A stretch of DNA of 30,926 nucleotides from an uncultured Bdellovibrionales bacterium (GCA_937927435.1 CALBDW010000077.1:1-30926); one strand, 5' to 3'. Positions 1 to 7,690 are shown, counted from the first letter of the stretch. Numbers and translations: made by a program. Notes: generated from the sequence alone by a model not told the origin.

Positions 1-99
1 AAGAGGAGTACTGTTTGCCGCATTCCCTAGTGGTAACCGGTTCTTTTCTGACACGCAATGTGGTTGAATACGACTGGTCGAAGGTCAGAGTGAGCGACC

Positions 100-131
100 A
101 AAAAAAACGGCCTCCCGAATCTTGGAGGCCG
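100..131 (-). terminator. Rho-independent terminator of nrdAB
   Basis: An 8-bp GC-rich stem (108-115 pairing with 124-131, loop of 8 bases) is followed in the minus-strand direction by a run of eight T (100-107). This is the classic intrinsic terminator layout. It lies about 50 bases beyond the nrdB stop codon and would end the nrdA-nrdB transcript. The remaining bases 1-99 hold no gene that I can support on either strand. Confidence 0.88.
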
Positions 132-178
132 CTTAAGAACTTAACGAGCTGCGATACCAAAAAGAACCTGGTACCTCC

Positions 179-1177
179 TCAGAAAGACTCGTCGAACGAA
201 ACCTGACCGCTCACGCCGACTTGGTAAGCTGATACGCGGCGCTCGAAGAAGTTCGTGAGTTCTTGCACGTCTTGAAGTTCCATGAAGTCGAACGGGTTCT
301 TTGCACCGAAACGTGGCGGGATATTGAGCGCCGCCAAGCGCAAGTCGGCGATGTACTCGAGGTATTGGCGCATGTCACGGACCGACAGACCGGCCACGCC
401 GAGGTCGAGAACGTCTTGAGCGAATGCGAACTCGCAGTCGACCGCTTCTTCGAGCATCGAAACCACCATGTCGACCATTTGGTGGTTGAAGAGATCGGGT
501 TCCTCTTCGCGGGCGACTTTGATCACCTCGAAAGCGAAGTTCATGTGGCAGCTTTCGTCGCGGAAGACCCAGTTTGTTCCGGATGCAAGGCCGTCGAGCA
601 AGCCTTTCGAGCGCAGGAAGTACACGTAAGCGAACGCGCCGAAGAAGAAGAGGCCCTCGACGCAGGACGCGAAGCAAATCAGGTTCATCAGGAACCGACG
701 GCGGTCCTGCAGGGTCTTAAGGGTGTCAAGTTCGTGAATCGAGTCGATCCATTTGAAGCAGAAGTCGGCTTTCTTCTTGATCGAGGGAATGTTTTCAATC
801 GCAGCGAACGCTTTGGCGCGCTCCTCGAGATCCGGAATATAAGTGTCGAGAAGTGTGAGATAGAACTGAACATGCAGAGCTTCTTCAAAAAGCTGACGAG
901 AGAGGTAAAGGCGCGCTTCCGGAGCGTTGATGTGCTTGTAAAGGTTCAGCACGAGGTTGTTGCCGACGATCGAGTCGCCGGTGGCGAAGAACGCGACCAG
1001 ACGATTGATCAAATGCTTCTCCGCCGGCGTCATCCGGAAACGGAGGTCGGTCGTGTCTTTGGAGAAGTCCACCTCGTCGACAGTCCACGTGTTCTTGATG
1101 GCGTTTTTGTACATCTCATAGAACACGGGGTACTTCATCGGTCTGAGTGTCAGGTTAAATCCGGGATCAAGAATCAT
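179..1177 (-). CDS. nrdB: Class Ia ribonucleoside-diphosphate reductase, beta (R2) subunit
   Basis: Small subunit of aerobic ribonucleotide reductase. It carries the diiron-oxo/tyrosyl radical needed by NrdA to reduce NDPs to dNDPs in the cytoplasm. The 332 residues show the full set of expected metal ligands: D68, E99 and H102 in the EEALH motif, E174, and E208 with H211 in RDESCH. The radical tyrosine is present (Y106, four residues after H102). This matters because the overall sequence, with its VGNNL motif, resembles the Chlamydia-type R2 proteins, and some of those replace this Tyr by Phe. Y318 in the C-terminal tail is a candidate radical-transfer residue. The ATG at 1177 is preceded by GGAGATAGAGGAG in the minus direction. 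The gene follows nrdA by 88 bases that contain two stem-loops, and is followed by a strong terminator. Dependence on oxygen for radical formation is family knowledge. Confidence 0.97.
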   Translation of the reverse strand: MILDPGFNLTLRPMKYPVFYEMYKNAIKNTWTVDEVDFSKDTTDLRFRMTPAEKHLINRLVAFFATGDSIVGNNLVLNLYKHINAPEARLYLSRQLFEEALHVQFYLTLLDTYIPDLEERAKAFAAIENIPSIKKKADFCFKWIDSIHELDTLKTLQDRRRFLMNLICFASCVEGLFFFGAFAYVYFLRSKGLLDGLASGTNWVFRDESCHMNFAFEVIKVAREEEPDLFNHQMVDMVVSMLEEAVDCEFAFAQDVLDLGVAGLSVRDMRQYLEYIADLRLAALNIPPRFGAKNPFDFMELQDVQELTNFFERRVSAYQVGVSGQVSFDESF

Positions 1178-1200
1178 ACTCCTCTATCTCCGTAGACGAG

Positions 1201-1260
1201 CCGGAGACTATCTGTCTCCGGGCAAAAACGCAAACTTAGGGCGCGGCCCGCAGGCCGCGC
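1201..1260 (-). other. Two stem-loops between nrdA and nrdB
   Basis: Two perfect 8-bp inverted repeats fill the 88-base gap between the nrdA stop and the nrdB start: 1241-1248 with 1253-1260 (loop of 4, all GC), and 1201-1208 with 1214-1221 (loop of 5). In the transcript the first hairpin is followed by a stretch only partly rich in T (five T at about 1224-1228), so it could act as a partial terminator. The second lies about 20 bases before the nrdB ribosome binding site. They may set the NrdA:NrdB ratio or protect the nrdA 3' end from exonucleases. The pairing is visible; the role is inferred. Confidence 0.6.
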
Positions 1261-1265
1261 GGCTT

Positions 1266-3743
1266 TTACTGGCAGGCCTCGCAAGCTTCCGGGTTCTCGA
1301 GCGAGCAGGCAATCGCTGCGGAATCGGAAATGCCTGAGGACTTGGTTGCGCCGGTTTCGGTTTTCGCGACCGTCACTTTGTTGATTCTCGTGGCTGGTCT
1401 CGACCGGAGGTAATACGTCGTCTTCAAGCCTTTTTCCCAAGCGTACATATACATCGACGAGAGTTTGCCGATCGTCGGACTCTCGACGAAGAGGTTCAGT
1501 GACTGGCTTTGGTCGACGAAAGCTCCACGGTCCGCCGCCATGTCGATGAGCGAACGCATCGGGAGTTCCCAAGCCGTGCGGTAGATCTCTTTGATCTCGT
1601 CGGGGATGTCCTTGATGTCTTGAATCGATCCTTCCGCGCGCTTGATCTCGTTGCGGATACTTTCCGACCAGAGCCCCATATTCTTGAGCTCTTGAACGAG
1701 GTACTTGTTCACTTGCAAGAACTCACCCGAAAGAGTCTCGCGTTTAAAGAGGTTCGAGACCATCGGTTCGATCGACTCATAGGAGCCGACGATCGAGGCG
1801 ATCGTCGCCGTCGGTGCGATCGCGACAAGAAGCGAGTTACGGAGGCCCGACTTCTTGATGCGTTCACGAAGCGTGTTCCAGCGTTCGGGAATCTCGGGTT
1901 GAACGCCCCAAAGATCGAACTGAAGTTTACCTTCGGAAGCCCAAGTTTCTTGGAACGCCGGATGCGGGCCGTGTTGTTCGGCGAGTTCGCAGCTCGTTTC
2001 AAGAGCGTAGTAATAAATCTCCTCTTGAATACGGCGCGAAAGCTTTCTCGCCTCTTCGCTGTCAAACGGCAGACGGAGCTTGAAGAAGACGTCTTGCAAG
2101 CCCATGACGCCCAAGCCGACCGGGCGCCACCGTTGGTTGGAGCTCGCTGCCTGTTCGATCGGATAGAAGTTGATGTCGACCACGCGGTCGAGGAACTTGA
2201 CGGCCGTCTTCACCGTGCGCGCCAGCTTCTCGAAGTCGAACTGGCCGTCGGAGACGTGGCGTGCGAGGTTCACGCTACCCAGGTTGCATACGGCCGTTTC
2301 TCGCGACGACGTGACCTCGAGAATCTCCGTGCAGAGATTCGAGAGGTGAACGACGTTGCCGGGCTTTTTCGTTTGATTGCATTTTTTGTTGGAAGCGTCT
2401 TTGAACGTCATCCAGCCGTTGCCGGTTTGCGCCAGCGTCTTCATCATGCGGGCGTAAAGATCACGGGCTTTCACTTGTTTGACGTAAAGACCTTTCGCTT
2501 CCGCTTCGAGATAAGCCTTTTCGAACTCCTCACCGTAAAGGTCGACGAATTCAGGCACGACCTTCGGATCGAAGAGCGACCACATTCCGTCCTCTTTCAC
2601 GCGTTTCATAAAGAGGTCGGGGATCCAGTTGGCGATGTTCAGGTTATAGGTGCGCTTCGCTTCATCGCCGGTGTTGTCGCGAAGTTCGAGGAACTCCTCG
2701 ATATCGGCGTGCCATGTTTCAAGGTAGACACATGCAGCGCCTTTGCGCTTTCCGCCTTGGTTGACCGCCGCGACCGAAGAGTCGAGCGTTTTGAGCCACG
2801 GAATGATACCGTTTGAGTGGCCGTTCGTGCCGCGGATCAGAGAGCCGCGTGCGCGGACGCGCGAGTAGCTCACGCCGATACCGCCGGCGAACTTCGAGAG
2901 CATGGCGATATCAGTGTACTTATTGTAGATCGCCTTCAAATCGTCTTCCGGCGAGTCGAGGAGATAGCAGCTCGACATTTGCGGACGGATCGTGCCCGAG
3001 TTGAAGAGTGTCGGAGTCGAGGGCATGTAATCGAGTTTCGAGATCAGCTCGTAAAGCTCGATCGCTTCCTCGGCTGTTTGCGAGAGCCCCACTGCGACCC
3101 GCATGAAGAAGTACTGCGGAGTTTCGAAAACGGAACGGGTTTTTGGATCCTTCAAAAGATAACGGTCATAGACCGTGCGGAGCCCAAAGTACTCGAAAAG
3201 CTGGTTACGGGCAGGGTTGATGGCCGCGTCGAGCTTTTCGCGGTGCTTGCGCACGAAGTTCAGGGTGGATTCCGCGATAATGCCCGCGTTGTATCCGAAC
3301 TCGATGGATTCCATGAAGTTGCGGACGCCGAGCAGCAGGACTTCTTCGTCGATGTAGGTTGCCAGAAGGCGGGCCGCAAGTTGTGAGTACTGCGGTTCCT
3401 CGCCGATCAAGAAGCTCGCCGTTTGGACGCAGAGATCATCGAGTTCCTTGGTCGTCGCGCCGTCGTAAAGGCCGCTGATTGCACGAATCGCGACCCGGTG
3501 AGGGTCGATTTCGTTCAAACCGCCGCAGAGGCGGGTGACCCGCTCAACAATCTTCAAAACATTGACCGGCTCCAAACGTCCGTCCCGTTTCCGCACGCGC
3601 ATGAGCGGCGTGCCAGGAGCAGCACCGGTCGCGGACTGAGTCGGAGCTTTTGAAGCCGCGGTCGTTTCCGCTTGCGCGGTCTCGGGCCGTTGTTCGATGT
3701 GCGTTTCACGAGTTGGATTGTTGACGATCGGTGTAGTTTCCAT
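1266..3743 (-). CDS. nrdA: Class Ia ribonucleoside-diphosphate reductase, alpha (R1) subunit
   Basis: Catalytic subunit of ribonucleotide reductase (about 825 residues). After a Pro/Thr/Ala-rich N-terminal tail of about 45 residues comes an ATP-cone (from MRVRKRDGR to about TYIDEEV), the site of allosteric ATP/dATP control. The 10-stranded barrel follows, with the motifs STPTLFNSGT, SSCYLLD (first active-site Cys), NLCTEI (the thiyl-radical Cys between the conserved Asn and Glu) and CNLGSVNL (partner Cys). TYYLR holds the Tyr-Tyr pair of the radical path, and the C-terminal CEACQ is the mobile CxxC tail that is re-reduced by thioredoxin or glutaredoxin. The start is not certain: the ATG at 3743 has GAGG 10 bases upstream and AAGGA touching it, while an in-frame TTG at 3764 would add seven residues and use a GGAG that lies inside a hairpin. 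It is cotranscribed with nrdB and preceded by a long structured leader. Confidence 0.96.
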   Translation of the reverse strand: METTPIVNNPTRETHIEQRPETAQAETTAASKAPTQSATGAAPGTPLMRVRKRDGRLEPVNVLKIVERVTRLCGGLNEIDPHRVAIRAISGLYDGATTKELDDLCVQTASFLIGEEPQYSQLAARLLATYIDEEVLLLGVRNFMESIEFGYNAGIIAESTLNFVRKHREKLDAAINPARNQLFEYFGLRTVYDRYLLKDPKTRSVFETPQYFFMRVAVGLSQTAEEAIELYELISKLDYMPSTPTLFNSGTIRPQMSSCYLLDSPEDDLKAIYNKYTDIAMLSKFAGGIGVSYSRVRARGSLIRGTNGHSNGIIPWLKTLDSSVAAVNQGGKRKGAACVYLETWHADIEEFLELRDNTGDEAKRTYNLNIANWIPDLFMKRVKEDGMWSLFDPKVVPEFVDLYGEEFEKAYLEAEAKGLYVKQVKARDLYARMMKTLAQTGNGWMTFKDASNKKCNQTKKPGNVVHLSNLCTEILEVTSSRETAVCNLGSVNLARHVSDGQFDFEKLARTVKTAVKFLDRVVDINFYPIEQAASSNQRWRPVGLGVMGLQDVFFKLRLPFDSEEARKLSRRIQEEIYYYALETSCELAEQHGPHPAFQETWASEGKLQFDLWGVQPEIPERWNTLRERIKKSGLRNSLLVAIAPTATIASIVGSYESIEPMVSNLFKRETLSGEFLQVNKYLVQELKNMGLWSESIRNEIKRAEGSIQDIKDIPDEIKEIYRTAWELPMRSLIDMAADRGAFVDQSQSLNLFVESPTIGKLSSMYMYAWEKGLKTTYYLRSRPATRINKVTVAKTETGATKSSGISDSAAIACSLENPEACEACQ

Positions 3744-3775
3744 TCCTTTGCAGCCTCTTCTCAAAAGTCGTTTCT

Positions 3776-3797
3776 CTCCGCCGTTCCTTCGGCGGAG
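3776..3797 (-). promoter_or_regulatory. Hairpin carrying Shine-Dalgarno-like GGAG before nrdA
   Basis: A perfect 8-bp stem (3776-3783 with 3790-3797) with a 6-base loop. In the nrdA mRNA the loop reads AAGGAA and the 3' arm contains GGAG (3779-3776). That GGAG is 11 bases before the possible TTG start at 3764 and 32 bases before the ATG at 3743. Such a hairpin could hide or present a ribosome binding site. The structure is seen; regulation is inferred. Confidence 0.5.
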
Positions 3798-3821
3798 GGC
3801 ATTAGTTCCGATTTCAAAGCT

Positions 3822-4126
3822 GTCGAGGGGAAAGACCCCCCGACGCTAGTTCCGCCGCCGATGATCACGCAAGAGAATTGCGACTCTTGCCTCATCATCG
3901 TGCAGTCCGAGCTCCGAGCGGTCTGCGTTGTGCTCAAGGCGCGGGCAATTATGCTGGGCGCGAGAGCTTGACAAAGATAGACGTCGCCCTTCGCGAGATT
4001 TCTCTCGACGCAACTTTTTGGTCGCTCGGTTTTACCGTAAAGCCGTGACCGACGTTGAAATGGCGCGACTTCGCGTTTCCCCGTCCGCCGTAGGGAAACT
4101 CAACGAATTGAGTTTGCCTCCCTCGG
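3822..4126 (-). ncRNA. Structured 5' leader of nrdAB (candidate cis-regulatory RNA)
   Basis: The 740 bases between nrdA and the divergent gene at 4505 contain no credible protein. On the nrdA strand they hold a series of stems. 3822-3844: nine contiguous pairs in RNA, one a G-U pair that forms only on this strand. 3859-3900: two 7-bp helices separated by a 3x3 internal loop. 3994-4007: 5 bp closed by a GAAA tetraloop, with a competing partner at 3961-3966. About 4021-4051: imperfect. 4093-4126: an 8-bp stem with a UUCG loop plus 3+3 outer pairs. The G-U pair and the orientation towards nrdA favour a minus-strand RNA. I do not see the B12-box of a cobalamin riboswitch or a clear NrdR box, so the class is unknown. 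Confidence 0.42.
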
Positions 4127-4175
4127 CTTCTCCTTGTTCAGCGCCCCTCTCGCGAAGTTGCTGGTCGCGGCTTAC

Positions 4176-4209
4176 AAAGACGCTAGTACGCCTTGTAAAA
4201 AACTGTCAA
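4176..4209 (-). promoter_or_regulatory. Possible nrdA promoter
   Basis: A perfect TTGACA (-35) reads on the minus strand at 4209-4204. At 18 bases spacing the -10 is TAGCGT, which matches the consensus at only three of six positions. If it is used, the nrdA leader would be about 400 bases long and include all the stem-loops described here. The poor -10 makes this tentative. Confidence 0.25.
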
Positions 4210-4504
4210 ATCGGATTTCCCGGTCGGGATAAGAAATTTCCTCGGTTTATAAACGAATCCGTTGCGCGTTCCGTTAGTGGAGCGGATCTTCTTGATTTCG
4301 CGGGAGTTTTGCCTCTGTGAACGACGTCGAGTTGGTGTTTGTACAGGTTTTGCCGCCGCCTTTGTTCTGACGCCGTGTCGAAAGTCCTTTTGCCAATTTT
4401 TTAAACAGAATATTCCAGTTAAATTTCAGATCGGTTGTCTCAATTTGATCAGGTGCCCGTCAAACTCTCGAGTCCGCGGCGAAACACTCCGATAGGCCTT
4501 TGCG

Positions 4505-5464
4505 ATGAACACAGCAGTCAAGCAGCAATCAGAGTGGGCTCAAGGGCGTGAACAACTTGCGGCGTGGGCACGCGAAGGAAAACTCTTCGCGATGATGGAT
4601 CCATTCTTTGAAGTACCGTTCCCGGCCGAATGCGCGCGCTTGGAATTTCGCGATACGGATCCTCTTTTTTACGAGATTATCGCTTGGGACCAAGTGATGT
4701 ACCAGCCCGCTTACTTCGTGCGGGTGACACCCGAGATTCTCGATTGGATTTTGAATTCGCTTTCGACGGAAAGGTGGGGCGTATTTGTTGCCTCGGCTCT
4801 AGATCTCGATACGTTGGCTCGTCATTACCAGAAGTTCGTCATTACGCGCGGGCCGGACGGCAACCCGTATTTCCTGCGTTTCCACGACGCAAGTGTGCTG
4901 GAGGTGCTCCTGCAAACTTGGACACCGAAAGAAAAAGCGATTTTCTGTGCTCCGACGTTCGCTTTCGGCTTTTCGGATCTCGACACGATGGATGTGCGAA
5001 TCGAACCGAACCCCTATGGCGGCGCACACGACGAAAATGATCTTCCGCAGCCCGAAGACTGCCTGCTCGAGCTTCGCGACTCGCAACTTCGTCAATGCGG
5101 TGAAGCGATCGAGCGGGATTTGGTCAAGGTGATTTCCTGGCATCTCCGCAATCATCATTCGCGGTCGGTGCAATTCTTATCAAAAGAAACGCTCGAAGAG
5201 CGCGTGGGTTACGCCATCGCCAAAGGTCGCCAATACTCGCTTTTGACGGTCGCGGATCTTGCCGGTTTCGCCGCTTTGATGTTCGAGCTTGCTCCGAATT
5301 TCGATGAGCATCCGACCTTCCGCAGCGTGCTCGCGGATCCGACGATCCCGGGAGAGATCAAGATGCGGCGTCTGTCGCAAGTGATCGGGGACCGGGAGTG
5401 GCGTGAGGCCTTCAAGATGTACGACCGGAATTACTGGTCGAACCTCCAGAAGAAGAAAAGGTGA
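4505..5464 (+). CDS. DUF4123 domain protein (type VI secretion adaptor family)
   Basis: 319 residues, cytoplasmic (no signal peptide or membrane segment). The N-terminal half matches the DUF4123 pattern: LFAMMDP near residue 27, Trp/aromatic-rich acidic strands, LARHYQKF near 104-111, and the diagnostic PDGNPYFLRFHDASVLEVL near 117-135, followed by an FCAP segment. The C-terminal part (about 235-300) has the 'Fd..p..r.vLadp..p...km.rl' style seen after DUF4123 in adaptor proteins. DUF4123 (Tap/Tec) proteins are chaperones that load effectors onto the VgrG tip of type VI secretion systems. Here neither a vgrG nor an obvious effector lies beside it; the neighbours are nrdA (divergent) and an HD-GYP gene 107 bases downstream. 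The start at 4505 has only a weak AGG upstream. The family call is confident; a secretion role is inferred. Confidence 0.78.
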   Translation: MNTAVKQQSEWAQGREQLAAWAREGKLFAMMDPFFEVPFPAECARLEFRDTDPLFYEIIAWDQVMYQPAYFVRVTPEILDWILNSLSTERWGVFVASALDLDTLARHYQKFVITRGPDGNPYFLRFHDASVLEVLLQTWTPKEKAIFCAPTFAFGFSDLDTMDVRIEPNPYGGAHDENDLPQPEDCLLELRDSQLRQCGEAIERDLVKVISWHLRNHHSRSVQFLSKETLEERVGYAIAKGRQYSLLTVADLAGFAALMFELAPNFDEHPTFRSVLADPTIPGEIKMRRLSQVIGDREWREAFKMYDRNYWSNLQKKKR

Positions 5465-5469
5465 GAAGG

Positions 5470-5500
5470 CCGGTGTTTCATGTTGAAACGTCTTTACCGG
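5470..5500 (+). terminator. Stem-loop after the DUF4123 gene
   Basis: Six base pairs (5475-5480 with 5484-5489, loop of three) sit inside a second helix CCGGT/ACCGG (5470-5474 with 5496-5500). The GTCTTT bulge lies between the arms. There is no proper T-run, so termination would be partial at best. It lies 6 bases after the stop codon and before the HD-GYP gene. Confidence 0.3.
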
Positions 5501-5571
5501 ACGTTCATTGAAGTCTGAGTTGGAAATCGCCGATAAGTGTTTGTCGCGTTTGTTAAAAGGGAGTCTCGTTC

Positions 5572-6228
5572 GTGAGTTGGACCGACGTTCCGGAAGGAGC
5601 TCTTGAAATCGCAAGAACGATCATGGCAGCCGTGCGCGCGAGAGATCGTGAGACGCATGACCATTGCGTCCGCGTCAGCCGCGGAGCGCGTCACTTAGCC
5701 AAGGCGGCGGGACTTTCCGATTTCGAGCAGATGGTCGTAGAGTTCGTTGGGCTTTTCCACGACATCGGTAAAATCGGAGTGCCCGATCACATTCTCCTGA
5801 AGCCAGGGAAGCTCACGCCGGAAGAAATGGAAATCATGAAAGAGCATCCTCGTTTGAGCGCGCGCATTCTTGAACCCCTGGCGCATATCGAGTTTTTCGG
5901 TCGTTTGATTCCGGGAGTTCTCCACCATCACGAGCGCTACGACGGTGCGGGGTATCCGGAAGGAGTAAAGGGTGATGCGATTCCGTTGCCTGCGCGGATC
6001 GTGCTCATTGCCGATACCTTCGACGCCATGACCGCTGATCGCGCTTACCGGAAGGGACTTCCGGCCGAAGTGGCGTACAAGGAACTCAGGGACTTCGCGG
6101 GAAGCCAGTTCGATCCGCATTTGGTGAAGATTTATCTTGAAGCCAAGCCGAAGTGGAATGAGCGGGACGAGGCGGTTTTCCGCGACATGAACGAACTCGT
6201 CCTCAAAGGCAACCGAACAGCCGCCTGA
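5572..6228 (+). CDS. Stand-alone HD-GYP domain phosphodiesterase
   Basis: 218 residues consisting almost entirely of an HD-GYP domain, the family that hydrolyses cyclic di-GMP (some members hydrolyse other cyclic dinucleotides). Visible motifs are ETHDHCVRVS (metal-binding His near 29-31), HDIGKIGVPD with the H63-D64 pair, KEHP (H92), HHHERYDGAGYPEG with HHE and GYP (127-129), and IADTFDAMTADRAYRKG with D148. All catalytic positions look intact. No receiver, PAS or GAF sensor domain is attached, so the input must come from a partner or from expression level. The start is GTG at 5572, chosen because AAGGGAG lies 8 bases upstream and no earlier in-frame start fits. The gene converges on the aldo/keto reductase gene with only 4 bases between the stop codons. 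Confidence 0.93.
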   Translation: MSWTDVPEGALEIARTIMAAVRARDRETHDHCVRVSRGARHLAKAAGLSDFEQMVVEFVGLFHDIGKIGVPDHILLKPGKLTPEEMEIMKEHPRLSARILEPLAHIEFFGRLIPGVLHHHERYDGAGYPEGVKGDAIPLPARIVLIADTFDAMTADRAYRKGLPAEVAYKELRDFAGSQFDPHLVKIYLEAKPKWNERDEAVFRDMNELVLKGNRTAA

Positions 6229-6232
6229 AATC

Positions 6233-7690
6233 TTAAGAGCGGTATCTTAGGAAGCGCGAAAGTGTTTCGAGGCTTTTTTCCTTTGAGATCGGTTCGCCCG
6301 CATCGAGCACGTCTCGTACGTATTTAGGGGTTCTCATGCCGACGAGGATTGTGTGGATTGCGGGTAGGCCCGAGTAGACCCGCAAAACTTTCTGGGAAAG
6401 CGTCGGCGACGAAGCGAGTTCCGGCGAAGAGGCGACCAGTTGGTCGGCGATTAAACCCGATTTTTGGTTGGCGAGGTTTTCAAGATCCGCCGTGATGAGA
6501 TTGAGAAGTTCCTGCATGATCGTTTGGTATTCGTTCGCCCATGCCTGGCGGTCCGAATTCAGTCGATTCAAAGCCTGACGGATCGAAGGATAGATCTGGT
6601 TGAGGAGGGCGTCACGCCACGCCAGGATATCGTCGAGGTCGTTGAGACGGTCGCGCAAGAGATGCGCCCATTGCAGCCCGTGCGCCGCTTTCGGGTAGCC
6701 GGGAGCGGATTTTTCAAGCTCGATGGCACGGCCGAGAGCGACGTGCAGGTTCCCTTTGACTTCGACGGGATCATGTTCGGGGAACGTCGTCAGCCGCACC
6801 AAGCGGCCTTTTTGGACAGCGTTGAACGGACGGTTGATAAGAACACCCAAACCCTCGCGCTCGGCAAGCTCAAGAACCGTCGACTTGTTATTGTTCTTTA
6901 AGAAAGCCGCTCCGGATTCAAAGAGATTGAAGGGCATTTGGATAACGGCGAAATGCGATTTCTTTTTGCCGTCTCCGGCGACCGCTCGGCCGATTTCGAT
7001 CACTTTCGCCAAGCTCGTGAAGTCCGAGCGGGCTTCATCTTCCGGAAACGTGTTCGAGGAAATCCCGTAATATCTGATCCGTCCTCTCTCACGTTCTTTT
7101 TCGAGGTGCCGGAATGCTCTTTCGATGCGTTGGTAATAGATTTCTCTGCTGCCGTTCGATTTGAGGTAATACTCGGGGTTGTGCAGAAGAAGGATGTCGA
7201 TCTGCTGGATTTTGAGCCGCTCCAGTGAGTTTGTAATCTGCGCTTCGAGATACTCCGGCGAGATGTTGTGCCAGCAGTCCGCCTGGAATTCGACCATGTC
7301 GGGGAACGCCTCGCCGCGTGCCGCACGTTCTTTCGCGAGTCTGAGATTCTCGCCTTGCACGTAACCGGCTTTAGTCACGAAGACGACCTCTTCGCGGCGG
7401 AGTTCGCCGCTGTCAAAAAGCTCGCTCGTCACTTGCCCGATCAGGCGTTCGGAGCTTCCGTCTGTGTAGTTGCTTGAGGTATCGATGATATTGCAGCCTG
7501 AGGTGAGCGCCATGCGTAGAGCTTCGCGGTGATCGGGGTCGAACTCGTGCACGCGATAGCCGCCAAAACCCACGCGAGACACCATGAGATCGGTGGTGCC
7601 GAGAATGGAAGTCGCGGGATTCAAGCCTTTTTTCTTCAGTCTTTCGAAATACGAGCGTGTGCCGGTCGGTGTCGCGGTCATGTAGATCAT
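6233..7690 (-). CDS. Aldo/keto reductase family oxidoreductase with extra helical segment
   Basis: NAD(P)H-dependent aldo/keto reductase-like protein, 485 residues against about 300-350 for usual members. The catalytic tetrad is visible: D70 and Y75 in DTSSNYTDG, K107 in FVTKAG and H170 in LLLHNPE. The C-terminal HTILVGMRTPKYVRDVL matches the end of the fold. A loop of about 35 residues is inserted after K107. A largely helical, charged segment of about 120 residues (about 330-440, with repeated LNDLDDI/RLNSDRQ-like stretches) precedes the last part of the barrel. The substrate cannot be told. No clear ribosome binding site is seen for the ATG at 7690 or the one three codons later. The gene lies 76 bases downstream of acs on the same strand and is probably cotranscribed. 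Confidence 0.85.
   Translation of the reverse strand: MIYMTATPTGTRSYFERLKKKGLNPATSILGTTDLMVSRVGFGGYRVHEFDPDHREALRMALTSGCNIIDTSSNYTDGSSERLIGQVTSELFDSGELRREEVVFVTKAGYVQGENLRLAKERAARGEAFPDMVEFQADCWHNISPEYLEAQITNSLERLKIQQIDILLLHNPEYYLKSNGSREIYYQRIERAFRHLEKERERGRIRYYGISSNTFPEDEARSDFTSLAKVIEIGRAVAGDGKKKSHFAVIQMPFNLFESGAAFLKNNNKSTVLELAEREGLGVLINRPFNAVQKGRLVRLTTFPEHDPVEVKGNLHVALGRAIELEKSAPGYPKAAHGLQWAHLLRDRLNDLDDILAWRDALLNQIYPSIRQALNRLNSDRQAWANEYQTIMQELLNLITADLENLANQKSGLIADQLVASSPELASSPTLSQKVLRVYSGLPAIHTILVGMRTPKYVRDVLDAGEPISKEKSLETLSRFLRYRS

Noticed and set aside
15..206. 63-residue open frame at the left end
   Set aside because: It runs through the nrdAB terminator and into the end of nrdB, has no Shine-Dalgarno and is not protein-like.
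263..1195. Long plus-strand open frame opposite nrdB (310 residues)
   Set aside because: It is the complement of a certain gene; the translation is low in hydrophobic structure and shows no domain. Such shadows are common opposite GC-rich genes.
1509..2816. Long plus-strand open frame opposite nrdA (435 residues)
   Set aside because: The same reason: nrdA is certain, and this frame has no family features or start site.
3781..4260. Cobalamin riboswitch or NrdR box upstream of nrdA
   Set aside because: I looked for the GCCACTG-type B12 box and for paired 16-base NrdR palindromes on the nrdA strand and found neither.
3672..4495. Three open frames on the plus strand in the nrdA upstream gap (3672-3971, 3928-4320, 4262-4495)
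   Set aside because: They overlap each other and the nrdA start, lack good ribosome binding sites, and their Arg/Ser-rich translations resemble no protein family. The region is better explained as leader RNA and promoter.
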